DNA of 64,000 nt from an uncultured Saprospiraceae bacterium (GTDB lineage Bacteria > Bacteroidota > Bacteroidia > Chitinophagales > Saprospiraceae): contig CALDGQ010000023.1 in the NCBI GenBank assembly GCA_937941765.1, forward strand, positions 1 to 64,000, written 5' to 3'. This document shows, piece after piece, positions 8,401 to 17,439 of the stretch. Every line of letters starts with the position of its first letter. Within the stretch, counting starts at the first letter, position 1. A program made the position numbers and the translations under genes. The notes under the pieces are model-generated. The model had not been told where the DNA came from. It saw only the letters and a program-made list of their open reading frames with translations, and made no database searches.

Positions 8401-9948
8401 TTAAAAATTATAGCCTACTCTTAGACTAGCATTCAATCCATTTAATTTGGAGGTTCCTTGATTTATCATTGGATGGACAAAAAATGATTTAAATGCTTGC
8501 TCATAATTACTATTTAAGCCTATTGCAAAGTGATTATTTAGTTTATAATCAAGCTGTACTCCTAAATATCCTGACAAAAACAAATCATGATATACATTGG
8601 CAGAACTACCAGTTGTTGCTGTCTTATCCATCATCACCTTATCGCCAAACATTACTTTCATATTCATTTCATCTTTAGATTTCAACAAAGTATTGGCGCC
8701 CAATCCTCCATTTAAATATAAATCGAATTTTCCAAAATTAACTGCACGATAACGTGCTCCTGCTTTGGCACTAAGAATATTAAGAACAAGTTTAGTTTTC
8801 GTGTCATTTAACATAATGTCTCCATCTTCCATTTCATTTTCAGCAACAGGCATTTCAACTCTTTGATAAACAGAATACATTGGATTAACCGTCACCATAT
8901 CCATATTGTAAACCAACTCTCCACTATTGTTATATCCTTCTTCAGATTTGTCATAAATTAATTCACAGTTATAATTACTTGAAGTATGCATATTTCTGAA
9001 AGCGATAGAATAGTCTAGTGACCATCTATCTGATAGTGATTGTGTCATACCCAAACCAATTTGACCTCCAAGACCAACTTCATTCGTAACACTTGCATCG
9101 ATTGGAAAAGATGTTTTAAACTTGGAAGCATGCGCACCAAATAATAGATAAGGAGACCAACTTGTTTTATCTTTTTCCTTTTTATATTTGGCTTTTTCAC
9201 CAGCTTCAACAAATTCAATTGGCAAGGTATCGTCAAATTCATTGTGAATTTGAAAACTTAATGTTGGAATATTATTTAGAAGTATAAAATTATTGGTTTT
9301 TAAATTAGCATTATAGAGTTCAACACGATCTGAAGATTCAGTTGTTGAAGTAGCCGCCACTTTCGAAATGCCAACTGACTTCCAATCTGACTTCAAATTT
9401 GAATTCAGAATTGAATTTGAAATCAAATTGGAAGATCTTGGCTCATTTACACTTTGACCAAGCGCTCTAGTTGTGCTTCTAATAGACTCGAATGAGGATT
9501 TTTTATTTGTATACTTATTGTTTTTGCTTTCCTTTTTGTTCAATACTTTTGGCGTTGCAATATTTGCAGCAACCTCTTTTTTAGTAAGTATTGTATTACT
9601 ATTGTTTTCGACCTTTTCGGTGTTGTTTTTTGGCGTTGATTCAATTATTGTATTTTCTTTTTCTTGTTGCACCTTATTTAATACTTCAATCTTCTTATCC
9701 AATTCTACTATCATAGATTGATTTTGGTAGAACAAATAACCAATCCCACCTAACATCATGAACCCAAACCCAAACAAAAACAGTAATGGCCAGCGACGTT
9801 TTTTCTTAGGCTGCTCTTCCTCGATTTCCGAAAGTGCATTTTCGAAAACATCTAATGGTGGAACATTCCACTTATTGTCGGCCACTTCATTATTTTGAAG
9901 TTTTGACCGAAACAATCTATCCAGTTCTTTATTATTCTTATCTAACAT
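8401..9948 (-). CDS. Anti-sigma-like inner-membrane protein with C-terminal beta-barrel-like domain
   Basis: This 515-residue protein has a short cytoplasmic N-terminus (residues 1-52, ending in the basic stop signal KKKRR), a single membrane helix (about 53-74) and a coiled-coil stretch (about 76-105). A long Ser/Asn/Lys-rich linker follows, then from about residue 255 a domain with alternating aromatic strands (SWSPYLLFGAHAS, WSLDYSIAFRN, LYLNGGLGA, LNASLRVGYNF) resembling an outer-membrane beta-barrel. Its start lies 4 bases after the stop of the ECF sigma gene, so the two are co-transcribed, and by position it is the likely sigma regulator. A helix in the inner membrane plus a barrel-like end in one chain is topologically odd but recurs in Bacteroidota. 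The anti-sigma role is inferred from context and layout; no zinc-finger motif is present. Confidence 0.7.
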   Translation of the reverse strand: MLDKNNKELDRLFRSKLQNNEVADNKWNVPPLDVFENALSEIEEEQPKKKRRWPLLFLFGFGFMMLGGIGYLFYQNQSMIVELDKKIEVLNKVQQEKENTIIESTPKNNTEKVENNSNTILTKKEVAANIATPKVLNKKESKNNKYTNKKSSFESIRSTTRALGQSVNEPRSSNLISNSILNSNLKSDWKSVGISKVAATSTTESSDRVELYNANLKTNNFILLNNIPTLSFQIHNEFDDTLPIEFVEAGEKAKYKKEKDKTSWSPYLLFGAHASKFKTSFPIDASVTNEVGLGGQIGLGMTQSLSDRWSLDYSIAFRNMHTSSNYNCELIYDKSEEGYNNSGELVYNMDMVTVNPMYSVYQRVEMPVAENEMEDGDIMLNDTKTKLVLNILSAKAGARYRAVNFGKFDLYLNGGLGANTLLKSKDEMNMKVMFGDKVMMDKTATTGSSANVYHDLFLSGYLGVQLDYKLNNHFAIGLNSNYEQAFKSFFVHPMINQGTSKLNGLNASLRVGYNF

Positions 9949-9952
9949 AATT

Positions 9953-10489
9953 TTATTCTTGTAGCAAAGTTTCTAATTGCTTTTGCAATAGTTTTCTTGC
10001 TTTAGATAATTGAGATTTTGAAGTACCGATCCCTATATTCAACATGTCAGCTACTTCTTGATGATTAAATCCTTCAATTACATATAAATTAAAAACAGTT
10101 CTATATCCGGGAGGCAGTTTCTGAATCATTTTAGTCAATTCTTCAGCGGACAAAATATCCAATGCTGATTCCACTTGGTCTGGGATAAACAATACATCTT
10201 CTAACGCATCCACTTTAAATGAACGAACTTTCTTTCTCAAGAACATCAGATTTTCATTTACTACAACTTTAGATGACCAGGACTTAAAATTCCCCTTTTC
10301 GCCATCAAATTGATTCAATTTTGTAAATATCTTAATTAAAGCATTTTGTAAAACATCCTGAGCATCTTCCTTACTTTGATGATATCGCAAGCATATCATA
10401 TACCAAGTCGTTTGATATCGATTATAAAGTTGAACTTGCGCAGCACGTTCCTTCTTTAAAACTCTAGATATTATTTCGTTTTCAGTCAT
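9953..10489 (-). CDS. ECF-type RNA polymerase sigma factor
   Basis: It encodes 178 residues with the two expected domains. Region 2 (about residues 20-95) includes YHQSKEDAQDVLQNALIKIF. Region 4 (about 120-175) includes LPPGYRTVFNLYVIEGFNHQEVADML and the helix-turn-helix tail GIGTSKSQLSKARKLL. It directs RNA polymerase core to a small regulon. The next gene, 4 bases downstream, encodes a membrane protein that probably restrains it. No iron-uptake receptor or SusC/D pair is nearby, so this is not the classic TonB-linked arrangement. Confidence 0.9.
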   Translation of the reverse strand: MTENEIISRVLKKERAAQVQLYNRYQTTWYMICLRYHQSKEDAQDVLQNALIKIFTKLNQFDGEKGNFKSWSSKVVVNENLMFLRKKVRSFKVDALEDVLFIPDQVESALDILSAEELTKMIQKLPPGYRTVFNLYVIEGFNHQEVADMLNIGIGTSKSQLSKARKLLQKQLETLLQE

Positions 10490-10828
10490 TTACAAATAAA
10501 ATAAGCTCGTTCAGACTAAATATGCATCAATAAACCAAATGGTTGCCTGCTCATCAAAATAAGTGCTTTCTACTTAAAAAAACACTTGAAATCTAACATT
10601 TACCTGTATTGTCCTTCAGAATACAAAGCTATTTACGTAGAAGTGAATAAAAATGTAATATTGAATTAATATTGGGTTGATATTCAGTTCTTTTGTATGA
10701 AATGTAATTTATGTTTGGATGTCTCCATTTACATCCAATTTTAGCTAAAAAAAGAGATAGAATTAACACTGACTTAACATTGCAATATTATATTTGCACT
10801 GCTTAGGTTGTATAACACAAATGCGCTA
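10490..10828. other. Divergent regulatory gap between sigma gene and phosphate porin
   Basis: This AT-rich gap has no gene. It must carry the promoter of the sigma operon (minus) and that of the porin/Na-Pi pair (plus); a -7-like element for the latter is at 10789-10796. I see no clear Pho-box-like direct repeat. Confidence 0.5.
10789..10796 (+). promoter_or_regulatory. -7 element TATATTTG upstream of phosphate porin
   Basis: The sequence fits the Bacteroidota -7 consensus TAnnTTTG and lies 33 bases before the chosen ATG. No good TTG lies 19 bases upstream, so the -33 box is weak or absent. Confidence 0.4.
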
Positions 10829-12043
10829 ATGAGAAAATTTTTAATGACTTTTGCCACCGTATTTACAACTTGTTTTTTGACATCCCTTCATGCGCAAATA
10901 AAAATGCCATCGTTTGGTAAAGGACTTCAAATATTGGCGCAAGATTCTACTATTTATTTAAGAGTCGGAGCACGTTTTCAGTCATTAATGGTTAATCAAT
11001 GGGATTTAGAAGACGACCAATTTTCTAATTTAGGGAATCATGAAACTAGTTTTTTGATCAGAAGATCAAGACTCAAATTTGATGGATGGGCTGTTACTCC
11101 TAAACTTAAGTACAAATTGGAACTAGCACTTTCTAATCGGGATAATGGTGGTGGAAATTCGGCTACTTTTAACAATGCAGCCAACATAATTTTAGATGCA
11201 GTAGTTGAATGGAATTTTTATAAAGGTTTGTCGATATGGGCAGGTCAAGGAAAATTGCCTGGAAATCGGGAACGTATTGTTTCATCTGGCAATCTTCAAT
11301 TTGTGGATCGGTCAAGATTAAATTCAAGATTCACATTAGATCGAGATGTAGGTATTATGTTAAAAAACAAGCATAAAATTAATGATGATTTTGTTTTGAA
11401 GGAAACGATAGCAATTACTTCTGGTGAAGGAAAGAATATCACGACGACTAATGTAGGTGGTTTAGGATATACTTTAAAAATTGAAGCATTCCCATTCGGA
11501 AGTTTCAAATCAAAAGGTGCTTACATCGGAAGTGCAATAAAACGTGAAACAACTCCTAAATTAGCTATCGCAGTAGCCTATGATGTCAATATAAATGCGG
11601 GTAGAACAAGAGGTCAAAAAGGTGCTTTTATAATTGATGAAAACAATATACCTGCAGGAAAAAATTTAAACTCTTTTTTTGCAGATTTGATGTATAAGCA
11701 TAATGATTTATCCATCATGGCAGAGTTTGTAAACCGAAAAACAGATGATGGTGATCCAAACGTATATTCTAGTGAAGATGTTTTATTGGATACTTATTAC
11801 ACTGGTACTGCATTAAATTTTGCGTTGGGTTATATGCTGAAAAATAATTGGGAAGTTGCAGGACGATGGACTTACATAAATCCAGATGAAATGGTTGCAA
11901 ATGATGAAAATCAATATACCTTTGGCGTTTCCAAATATATTGTTGGAAACAAATTGAAAGTGCAAACCGATATTACTTATCGGTCAATAAATACACTTGA
12001 TGATCAGCTTTTTTACCGATTACAAATGGACATACATTTATAA
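10829..12043 (+). CDS. Phosphate-selective porin O/P family outer-membrane protein
   Basis: It encodes about 404 residues. I take the ATG at 10829, which gives a normal signal peptide (MRKFLMTF to TSLHAQ); a TTG at 10808 would only add seven residues. The mature protein begins with a short amphipathic stretch (IKMPSFGKGLQ). It continues as a 16-strand-type porin with the family pattern VGARFQSLMVN, FLIRRSRLKFDGW, YKLELALSNRD and GQGKLPGNRERIVSSGNLQFVDRS, and ends on an aromatic-flanked strand (FYRLQMDIHL) as expected for barrel insertion. It is followed 35 bases later by a Na/Pi cotransporter gene, so the pair probably moves phosphate or a similar anion across the outer and then the inner membrane. 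Confidence 0.85.
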   Translation: MRKFLMTFATVFTTCFLTSLHAQIKMPSFGKGLQILAQDSTIYLRVGARFQSLMVNQWDLEDDQFSNLGNHETSFLIRRSRLKFDGWAVTPKLKYKLELALSNRDNGGGNSATFNNAANIILDAVVEWNFYKGLSIWAGQGKLPGNRERIVSSGNLQFVDRSRLNSRFTLDRDVGIMLKNKHKINDDFVLKETIAITSGEGKNITTTNVGGLGYTLKIEAFPFGSFKSKGAYIGSAIKRETTPKLAIAVAYDVNINAGRTRGQKGAFIIDENNIPAGKNLNSFFADLMYKHNDLSIMAEFVNRKTDDGDPNVYSSEDVLLDTYYTGTALNFALGYMLKNNWEVAGRWTYINPDEMVANDENQYTFGVSKYIVGNKLKVQTDITYRSINTLDDQLFYRLQMDIHL

Positions 12044-12078
12044 ACAAACTATTTTAAAACTAACAAAACAATTCTAAC

Positions 12079-13797
12079 ATGACAGCTGGCTTTTGGTCAA
12101 TCCTAAATATTGTAGGTGCATTAGCATTTTTTATTTATGGAATGAAATTAATGAGTGATGGGATTCAGCGTGCCGCAGGATCACAAATGCGCAACATACT
12201 GCGTACGATGACGAAAAATCGATACTTAGGAGTATTTACAGGATTTTTGATTACTGCATTGGTTCAATCTTCATCCGCTACAACGGTAATGACCGTGAGT
12301 TTTGTAAATGCTGGTTTGTTGACCTTAGTTGAGTCCGCTGGAGTCATGATGGGTGCCAATATCGGAACTACAATTACGGCATGGATTATTTCCGTATTAG
12401 GTTTTAAAATAAAACTTAGTCATTATTCCTACCCGCTATTCGCCATCGGAATTCCTTTGTTTTTTGCCAATAAAGGTAAGCTAAAATATTGGGGTGAATT
12501 TCTAATAGGATTTGCAATTCTCTTTATTGGTTTATCCGAATTGAAAGGTGCTATGCCAGATTTGAAGTCAAATACCGACTTACTGGCTTGGATACAAAAT
12601 GTCAATAGCTACGGTATTTTTTCTCGGCTATTGTTTGTTTTAATTGGTGCTTTTGTGACTGTTTTAGTACAATCATCTAGTGCAGCGATGGCCATAACAC
12701 TGACTCTTGTTTATACCGGTTGGTTACCATTGGACGTTGCCGCTGCCATGGTATTAGGAGAAAATATTGGAACAACGATAACTGCGGAGTTAGCATCACT
12801 AGTTGGAAATGCAACTGCAAAAAGATCTGCCCGAATACATTCTATGTTCAATATAATAGGTGTAGTCTGGATGGTCATCCTGCTTCCCTACGTAATAGAT
12901 TGGATCAGTACTTTTGTTGAAAATTTCTCTCACCTTTTTGAAGGTCATGTAAAAATAAAAGATGATGTGGATGCGTCCAATGCTTTAAAGACTTACAAGT
13001 TATCTGCCTTTCATACTTTTTTCAATTTATTGAACGTGTTGTTCATGCTGCCTTTTGTTCCGTGGTTGGTTAAACTAGCTACTTGGTCAGTTCCTTCTAG
13101 TGAAGAAGATGATGATGAAGATCACAGATTGAAATTCATCGGTACTGCATTGAAAACACCAGAATTGGCAACAGTGGAGTTACAAAAAGAAGCTGCACAC
13201 TTTGGAAATGTAGTTTCTAGAATGTCTGGATTCACCAGAACTTTAATGAATTCAGCAGAACCGAAAGAGCAAAAGAAAATGCTCAAAAAGCTAAAGAAAT
13301 ATGAAGAAATATCTGATGACATTGAAATCGAAATTACAGAATACATCACCAAATTAGCCAATCAGGAGTTGACGCCTAAAACAAGTTTGCGCCTAAGGTC
13401 GGTGATCAATGTGTGTAATGATTTAGAAAGAATTGGAGATATTTTCTACCAAATTTCTAAGACTGTTGAATTGAAAAATGAAGAGCAAGCCTACTTTACT
13501 CCAGGTCAACGTCAAAACATCAACACGATGTTAGATAAAATTGATGATGCATTTGCAGAGATGATTAGCAACTTAGCAACACCTAGTTATGATAATGTAT
13601 CAAAAGCAAAGGCGGACGAACTTGAGCATGAAATCAACAAGTTTAGAAACTTCTTGAAAGAGGAACATTTGACGAACTTAGGTTCACCTAATTATCCAGT
13701 AAAATCAGCGATGATTTATAATAATATTTTCAATGCATTGGAAAAAGTTGGAGATCATATTATTAATGTATCTGAATCTGTTGTTGGAGAAATTTAA
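12079..13797 (+). CDS. Na/Pi cotransporter with PhoU-like C-terminal domain
   Basis: This 572-residue inner-membrane protein has two inverted PF02690-type halves, each with the signature QSSSA (ALVQSSSATTVMTV near residue 70 and VLVQSSSAAMAITL near residue 197) and GxNIGTTITA. About eight to ten hydrophobic segments precede residue 345. The cytoplasmic remainder (about 365-572) is helical and PhoU-like, with charged repeats such as LKKLKKYEEISDDIEIEITEYI and VCNDLERIGDIFYQI. It uses the sodium gradient to import phosphate; the PhoU-like domain probably regulates activity. It lies directly downstream of the porin and is followed by a strong terminator. Confidence 0.9.
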   Translation: MTAGFWSILNIVGALAFFIYGMKLMSDGIQRAAGSQMRNILRTMTKNRYLGVFTGFLITALVQSSSATTVMTVSFVNAGLLTLVESAGVMMGANIGTTITAWIISVLGFKIKLSHYSYPLFAIGIPLFFANKGKLKYWGEFLIGFAILFIGLSELKGAMPDLKSNTDLLAWIQNVNSYGIFSRLLFVLIGAFVTVLVQSSSAAMAITLTLVYTGWLPLDVAAAMVLGENIGTTITAELASLVGNATAKRSARIHSMFNIIGVVWMVILLPYVIDWISTFVENFSHLFEGHVKIKDDVDASNALKTYKLSAFHTFFNLLNVLFMLPFVPWLVKLATWSVPSSEEDDDEDHRLKFIGTALKTPELATVELQKEAAHFGNVVSRMSGFTRTLMNSAEPKEQKKMLKKLKKYEEISDDIEIEITEYITKLANQELTPKTSLRLRSVINVCNDLERIGDIFYQISKTVELKNEEQAYFTPGQRQNINTMLDKIDDAFAEMISNLATPSYDNVSKAKADELEHEINKFRNFLKEEHLTNLGSPNYPVKSAMIYNNIFNALEKVGDHIINVSESVVGEI

Positions 13798-13814
13798 TTG
13801 ATCCTAAAAGCTAA

Positions 13815-13851
13815 AAGCCCAATTCGCATTCTTGTGAATTGGGCTTTTTTT
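13815..13851 (+). terminator. Rho-independent terminator after the phosphate pair
   Basis: AAGCCCAATTC (13815-13825) pairs perfectly with GAATTGGGCTT (13836-13846) around a 10-base loop, followed by further T on the plus strand to 13851. Confidence 0.9.
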
Positions 13852-14012
13852 ATACATCACCCAAAGTTTAATAACCTTTGGCTGTCTTACCAAGAGATGA
13901 AGTTTCTACCCCCTCATCACTAGCACCAAAATATCTTGGCAACCCTGTAGTGAATGGATTTGAGAGTCAAGCTAAAATTCCTATATTTATCCTACATAAA
14001 AGAGAAAACAAA

Positions 14013-15233
14013 ATGAACTACGATCTAATCGTAATTGGTGGTGGAGCGGCAGGATTTTTTGGTGCAATCCAAACAGCTGAAAGAAGTCCAAATGCAAAAA
14101 TCTTAATCTTAGAAAAATCGCAAAAAGTACTTTCAAAAGTTAAAATTTCAGGTGGTGGTCGTTGCAATGTAACGCATAGTTGTTTTGATCCGAAAGAAAT
14201 GACTGCTTATTATCCACGAGGTAATAAGGAGTTACGAGGACCTTTTCATCGTTTCCTTTGCGGTGATATGATGGGTTGGTTGGAAGACAATGGTGTGGAG
14301 ACAAAAATAGAGGATGATGGAAGAGTATTCCCTATTTCTAACAGTTCACAGACGATCATTGATTGTTTTCAAAAAAATTGCAATAAACACGGTATTGAAA
14401 TCAAGTTGGGAAATGGAGTAACCTCACTTAGCTACGAAAATGAGCTTTGGAATATTAAAACGAAAGAAAACGATTTTCAAACAACTTCCATTTTATTGGC
14501 AACTGGTAGCACACCATCAGTTTGGAACCTGCTCAAAGAAATGGGCCATAAAATTATCGAACCAGTCCCTTCCCTATTCACCTTCAACATACAACATCAC
14601 TTAATCAAACCTTTACCTGGCATTTCTGTGCCAGATGCAAATGTCAAAATATTAGATACCAAATACGAAGACAATGGTCCATTATTAATCACGCATTGGG
14701 GCGTTTCTGGTCCCGCTATTTTAAAACTATCCGCTTGGGCTGCACGTGAATTAAATGAAAAAGACTACAAGTTTCAAATCGAAATTAATTGGTTAAATGA
14801 AACAGAAGAGAATCTGAGAGACAACTTATCTGCGATTAGAAAAGCAAGCGGCAACCGATTGTTACGAAATTTTCAGTTGATTTATTTTCCAAAAAGATTA
14901 TGGCACGGGATGCTCGAAAACTTAAAATTGATGGACAAAAATTATGCAAGTCTTACTAAACAAGATATTGATGGATTGATCAACATTCTTTGCAAATGCA
15001 AATTTACAGTCAATGGAAAAAGTACTTTTAAAGATGAATTTGTTACTTGTGGTGGAATTGATACGAAAGAAGTTAATTTTAAGACAATGGAAAGTAAGCT
15101 ACACCCAAATCTTTTTTTCGCAGGAGAAGTTTTAAATATAGATGCAGTAACAGGTGGCTTTAATTTTCAGGCTGCTTGGACAACTTCCTTTATTGCTGCG
15201 GAAGAAATTGCAACTCAAATACTAACTCACTAA
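14013..15233 (+). CDS. HI0933/BaiN-family FAD-dependent oxidoreductase
   Basis: It encodes about 406 residues. I start at the ATG at 14013 (MNYDLIVIGGGAAGFF), because the upstream in-frame 135 bases contain repeat-like sequence and no ATG. The FAD-binding Rossmann motif GGGAAG is at the N-terminus. The family signature KVKISGGGRCNVTH follows near residue 50, and the C-terminal FAD-contact motif LFFAGEVLNIDAVTGGFNFQAAW is intact. Members are flavoproteins of poorly defined function (YhiN, BaiN-like); reduction of an unsaturated substrate is possible but unproven. The next gene starts about 20 bases downstream, so the two are likely co-transcribed. Confidence 0.88.
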   Translation: MNYDLIVIGGGAAGFFGAIQTAERSPNAKILILEKSQKVLSKVKISGGGRCNVTHSCFDPKEMTAYYPRGNKELRGPFHRFLCGDMMGWLEDNGVETKIEDDGRVFPISNSSQTIIDCFQKNCNKHGIEIKLGNGVTSLSYENELWNIKTKENDFQTTSILLATGSTPSVWNLLKEMGHKIIEPVPSLFTFNIQHHLIKPLPGISVPDANVKILDTKYEDNGPLLITHWGVSGPAILKLSAWAARELNEKDYKFQIEINWLNETEENLRDNLSAIRKASGNRLLRNFQLIYFPKRLWHGMLENLKLMDKNYASLTKQDIDGLINILCKCKFTVNGKSTFKDEFVTCGGIDTKEVNFKTMESKLHPNLFFAGEVLNIDAVTGGFNFQAAWTTSFIAAEEIATQILTH

Positions 15234-15252
15234 ACAGAAAACAAAATAAAAA

Positions 15253-15849
15253 ATGAAATTAGATTTCAGCAAAAAAATCCTTCTTGAAAACGACAGCGTT
15301 CGCTTAGAACCACTCAAGAAATCAAAACACTTCGATGCATTGTTAGCATTATCCGAAGAAGATCCGACGCTTTTGAAATATTCACCTTCTCCATTCGGAA
15401 CTCCGGAATTAATGAGGAAATATTTTAAAATTTACAAAAAAGATCATACAGCTAAAACCAGATATGCATTCGCAATTTTTGACAAAAAAACGCAACAATA
15501 TGCAGGCAGTACCAGTTGCGGCAATGTCTCAAACCTTAATCAGAAATTTGAAATCGGTTGGACTTGGCTAGCTAAAGCATTTCAAGGAACTGGTTTAAAT
15601 AAAAACTGCAAATACTTATTGTTACAATTTGCATTTGAGGTTTTGCAATTTGAAAGAGTAGAATTGAAAACAGATGAACGTAACGAGCAATCGAAAGCTG
15701 CCATTAAAAAGATCGGTGCTACGTATGAAGGGACTTTGAGGAGAAACACTTTGATGCCTGATGGGTTTTGGAGAAGCACTAGTTATTATAGTATTTTAAG
15801 ATCGGAATGGGAAGGTGTAAAGGACAATATATTTATGGATTTAAAGTAA
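15253..15849 (+). CDS. RimJ/RimL-type GNAT N-acetyltransferase
   Basis: This 198-residue cytoplasmic protein has the Acetyltransf_3 fold. An N-terminal strand reads VRLEPLKKSKHFDALL. The central strand EIGWTWLAKAFQGTGLNKNC carries the acetyl-CoA-binding loop (QGTGLNK), and VELKTDERNEQSKAAIKKIGATYEGTLR is the typical final motif. Similar proteins acetylate ribosomal-protein N-termini, spermidine or small amines; the substrate here cannot be read from sequence. It follows the flavoprotein gene closely and ends at a terminator. Confidence 0.85.
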   Translation: MKLDFSKKILLENDSVRLEPLKKSKHFDALLALSEEDPTLLKYSPSPFGTPELMRKYFKIYKKDHTAKTRYAFAIFDKKTQQYAGSTSCGNVSNLNQKFEIGWTWLAKAFQGTGLNKNCKYLLLQFAFEVLQFERVELKTDERNEQSKAAIKKIGATYEGTLRRNTLMPDGFWRSTSYYSILRSEWEGVKDNIFMDLK

Positions 15850-15852
15850 AAG

Positions 15853-15884
15853 AAGGAGATGATTTGTAATCATCTCCTTTTTGT
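15853..15884 (+). terminator. Rho-independent terminator
   Basis: AAGGAGATGAT pairs with ATCATCTCCTT around a 5-base loop, followed by a T-rich stretch, directly after the acetyltransferase stop. Confidence 0.9.
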
Positions 15885-15964
15885 TTAGTTTTTTTGACAA
15901 TTACCGGTACATCTTATAGTCAATCAATATTCAACTTTTACAAACACTACAATTATCTAAACCT

Positions 15965-16774
15965 ATGAAAACATACATCGTCGACTCTTTCACAACCGAA
16001 GCATTCAAAGGAAACCCGGCTGGTGTTTGTCTAACTGAACAAGATTTACCCGAAAAAACTATGCTTTCAATAGCAAAAGAGCTAAATCTTTCTGAAACTG
16101 CATTTGTTAAAAAACTAGAAAAAGCCAACCACTACTCCATTCGTTATTTTTCTCCTGTTATGGAAATTCCCCTATGTGGTCATGCAACACTGGCATCTGC
16201 GAAAATATTGTTTGAAAAAGAACCGCTTGAAGACATCCACTTTCTAACTATTGAAAATATTGATTTGTACATTCAAAAATCCGATGGTGAAATAAAAATG
16301 GAATTTCCTATTTATGACTTAGAATCAGCAACAATTCCACCTGCTACTTTACATGCGTTGGGGATTCAAAAAATCGAAAATTGTGTCTACAATAAAGAAA
16401 CAAATATCATTGTCGTTGAAATAAAAAGTACTGAAAAACTAAAAAATTTAACACCAGATTTTGAAGCTTTAAAAAAATCGCATGATTCCATCAATGGTGT
16501 TTTAGTTACCGCAAAGTCTGAAAATGACGAATTTGATTTTCATTCTAGATACTTCTGGCCTTGGAGTGGCACTAATGAAGATCCAGTCACTGGAGGTACG
16601 CATACTTTCCTAACAAAATATTGGGGAAATAAATTAAATAAAACAAAAATGAAGTCTTTTCAGTCCTCGGCAAGAACAGGATCTATGGAATTAGAATTAA
16701 TCAATGAAAAAACATTTACCATCAAAAGTAATGCTGTCATTGTTTTTGAAGGAACCCTAAACCTACAACTATGA
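15965..16774 (+). CDS. PhzF-family epimerase/isomerase-like protein
   Basis: It encodes 269 residues with the two-lobed PhzF fold. GNPAG (residues 16-20) and the catalytic-Glu region LNLSETAFV (about 41-48) are in the first lobe. RYFSPVMEIPLCGHATLASA marks the first-lobe phosphate-like loop, and GTNEDPVTGGTHTFLTKYW the second lobe. PhzF relatives catalyse allylic isomerisation, as in phenazine synthesis, but most are of unknown substrate. No other phenazine gene is present, so a phenazine role is not supported. The gene overlaps the next by 4 bases (ATGA), so the two are translationally coupled. Confidence 0.85.
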   Translation: MKTYIVDSFTTEAFKGNPAGVCLTEQDLPEKTMLSIAKELNLSETAFVKKLEKANHYSIRYFSPVMEIPLCGHATLASAKILFEKEPLEDIHFLTIENIDLYIQKSDGEIKMEFPIYDLESATIPPATLHALGIQKIENCVYNKETNIIVVEIKSTEKLKNLTPDFEALKKSHDSINGVLVTAKSENDEFDFHSRYFWPWSGTNEDPVTGGTHTFLTKYWGNKLNKTKMKSFQSSARTGSMELELINEKTFTIKSNAVIVFEGTLNLQL

Positions 16775-17235
16775 ATATCGAAATCCGAAAAATCAATGCA
16801 TCCGAGCATTATTTAGTCACAGACATGTTTGACAAATACAGAGTGTTTTACAAACAAGATTCTAACAAACAATTAGCGAACGATTATATCAAACAAAGAT
16901 TAGAAAATAACGAGTCTGTCATTTTTTTAGCAACCAATTCAGAAACCTATCTTCCGGTTGGATTTGCACAACTATTCCCTAGACCTTCCTCTATTCAGGG
17001 TCGTATGAATTGGCACCTAGGTGATTTGTACGTCGAAGAAACTGCTCGTAAAAATGGAATTGGCGGTAAATTACTTAGAATGTCAGAGACCTTTGCTCGT
17101 GGTGAAAACTCAGGTGTACTCACATTAAACACTGGCACTGATAACCTTACTGCACAAAGTATATACGAATCCAATGGATATAAAAGGAAAAACTATTTGG
17201 AAGGTTACTTCCACTATCAGTTGGATTTGGAATGA
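16771..17235 (+). CDS. GNAT-family N-acetyltransferase
   Basis: This 154-residue protein is typical of single-domain GNATs. The central motif A is GDLYVEETARKNGIGGKLLRM (RKNGIGGK binds the acetyl-CoA pyrophosphate), and the motif-B end is NLTAQSIYESNGYKR. Its start codon overlaps the PhzF-like stop, so both are made from one transcript. The substrate is unknown; pairing with a PhzF-like isomerase suggests small-molecule metabolism or detoxification, which is inference. Confidence 0.85.
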   Translation: MNIEIRKINASEHYLVTDMFDKYRVFYKQDSNKQLANDYIKQRLENNESVIFLATNSETYLPVGFAQLFPRPSSIQGRMNWHLGDLYVEETARKNGIGGKLLRMSETFARGENSGVLTLNTGTDNLTAQSIYESNGYKRKNYLEGYFHYQLDLE

Positions 17236-17330
17236 CTAAAATTCATGATTTCTCCCTTTTTTTCACTCATTTAATAGGCTACTTGATTCCAAATAGTTTG
17301 TTAATTGAGATATTTACATTATATTTATTT

Positions 17331-17338
17331 TACATTTG
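17331..17338 (+). promoter_or_regulatory. -7 element TACATTTG before the second T9SS cargo gene
   Basis: It matches TAnnTTTG and lies about 100 bases upstream of the ATG at 17440. A TTG at 17305-17307 is 23 bases upstream, rather far for a standard -33 box. Confidence 0.35.
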
Positions 17339-17439
17339 AATTGCCCAATTCATTAGTAGCGTCTAATCAAGATGCTATATTCCCTTGTCTTCCAGTTTTT
17401 AAATTTGTCAATATTTTATAACAAGAAAATTGTATAACT

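Noticed and set aside
13878-14012. N-terminal extension of the HI0933-like flavoprotein from a TTG
   Set aside because: It contains repeat-like sequence (AACCTTTGGCT) and the FAD motif should be at the start; ATG at 14013 fits.
15965-17235. Phenazine pathway based on the PhzF-like gene
   Set aside because: None of the other phz genes is present; PhzF-like proteins are widespread without phenazines.
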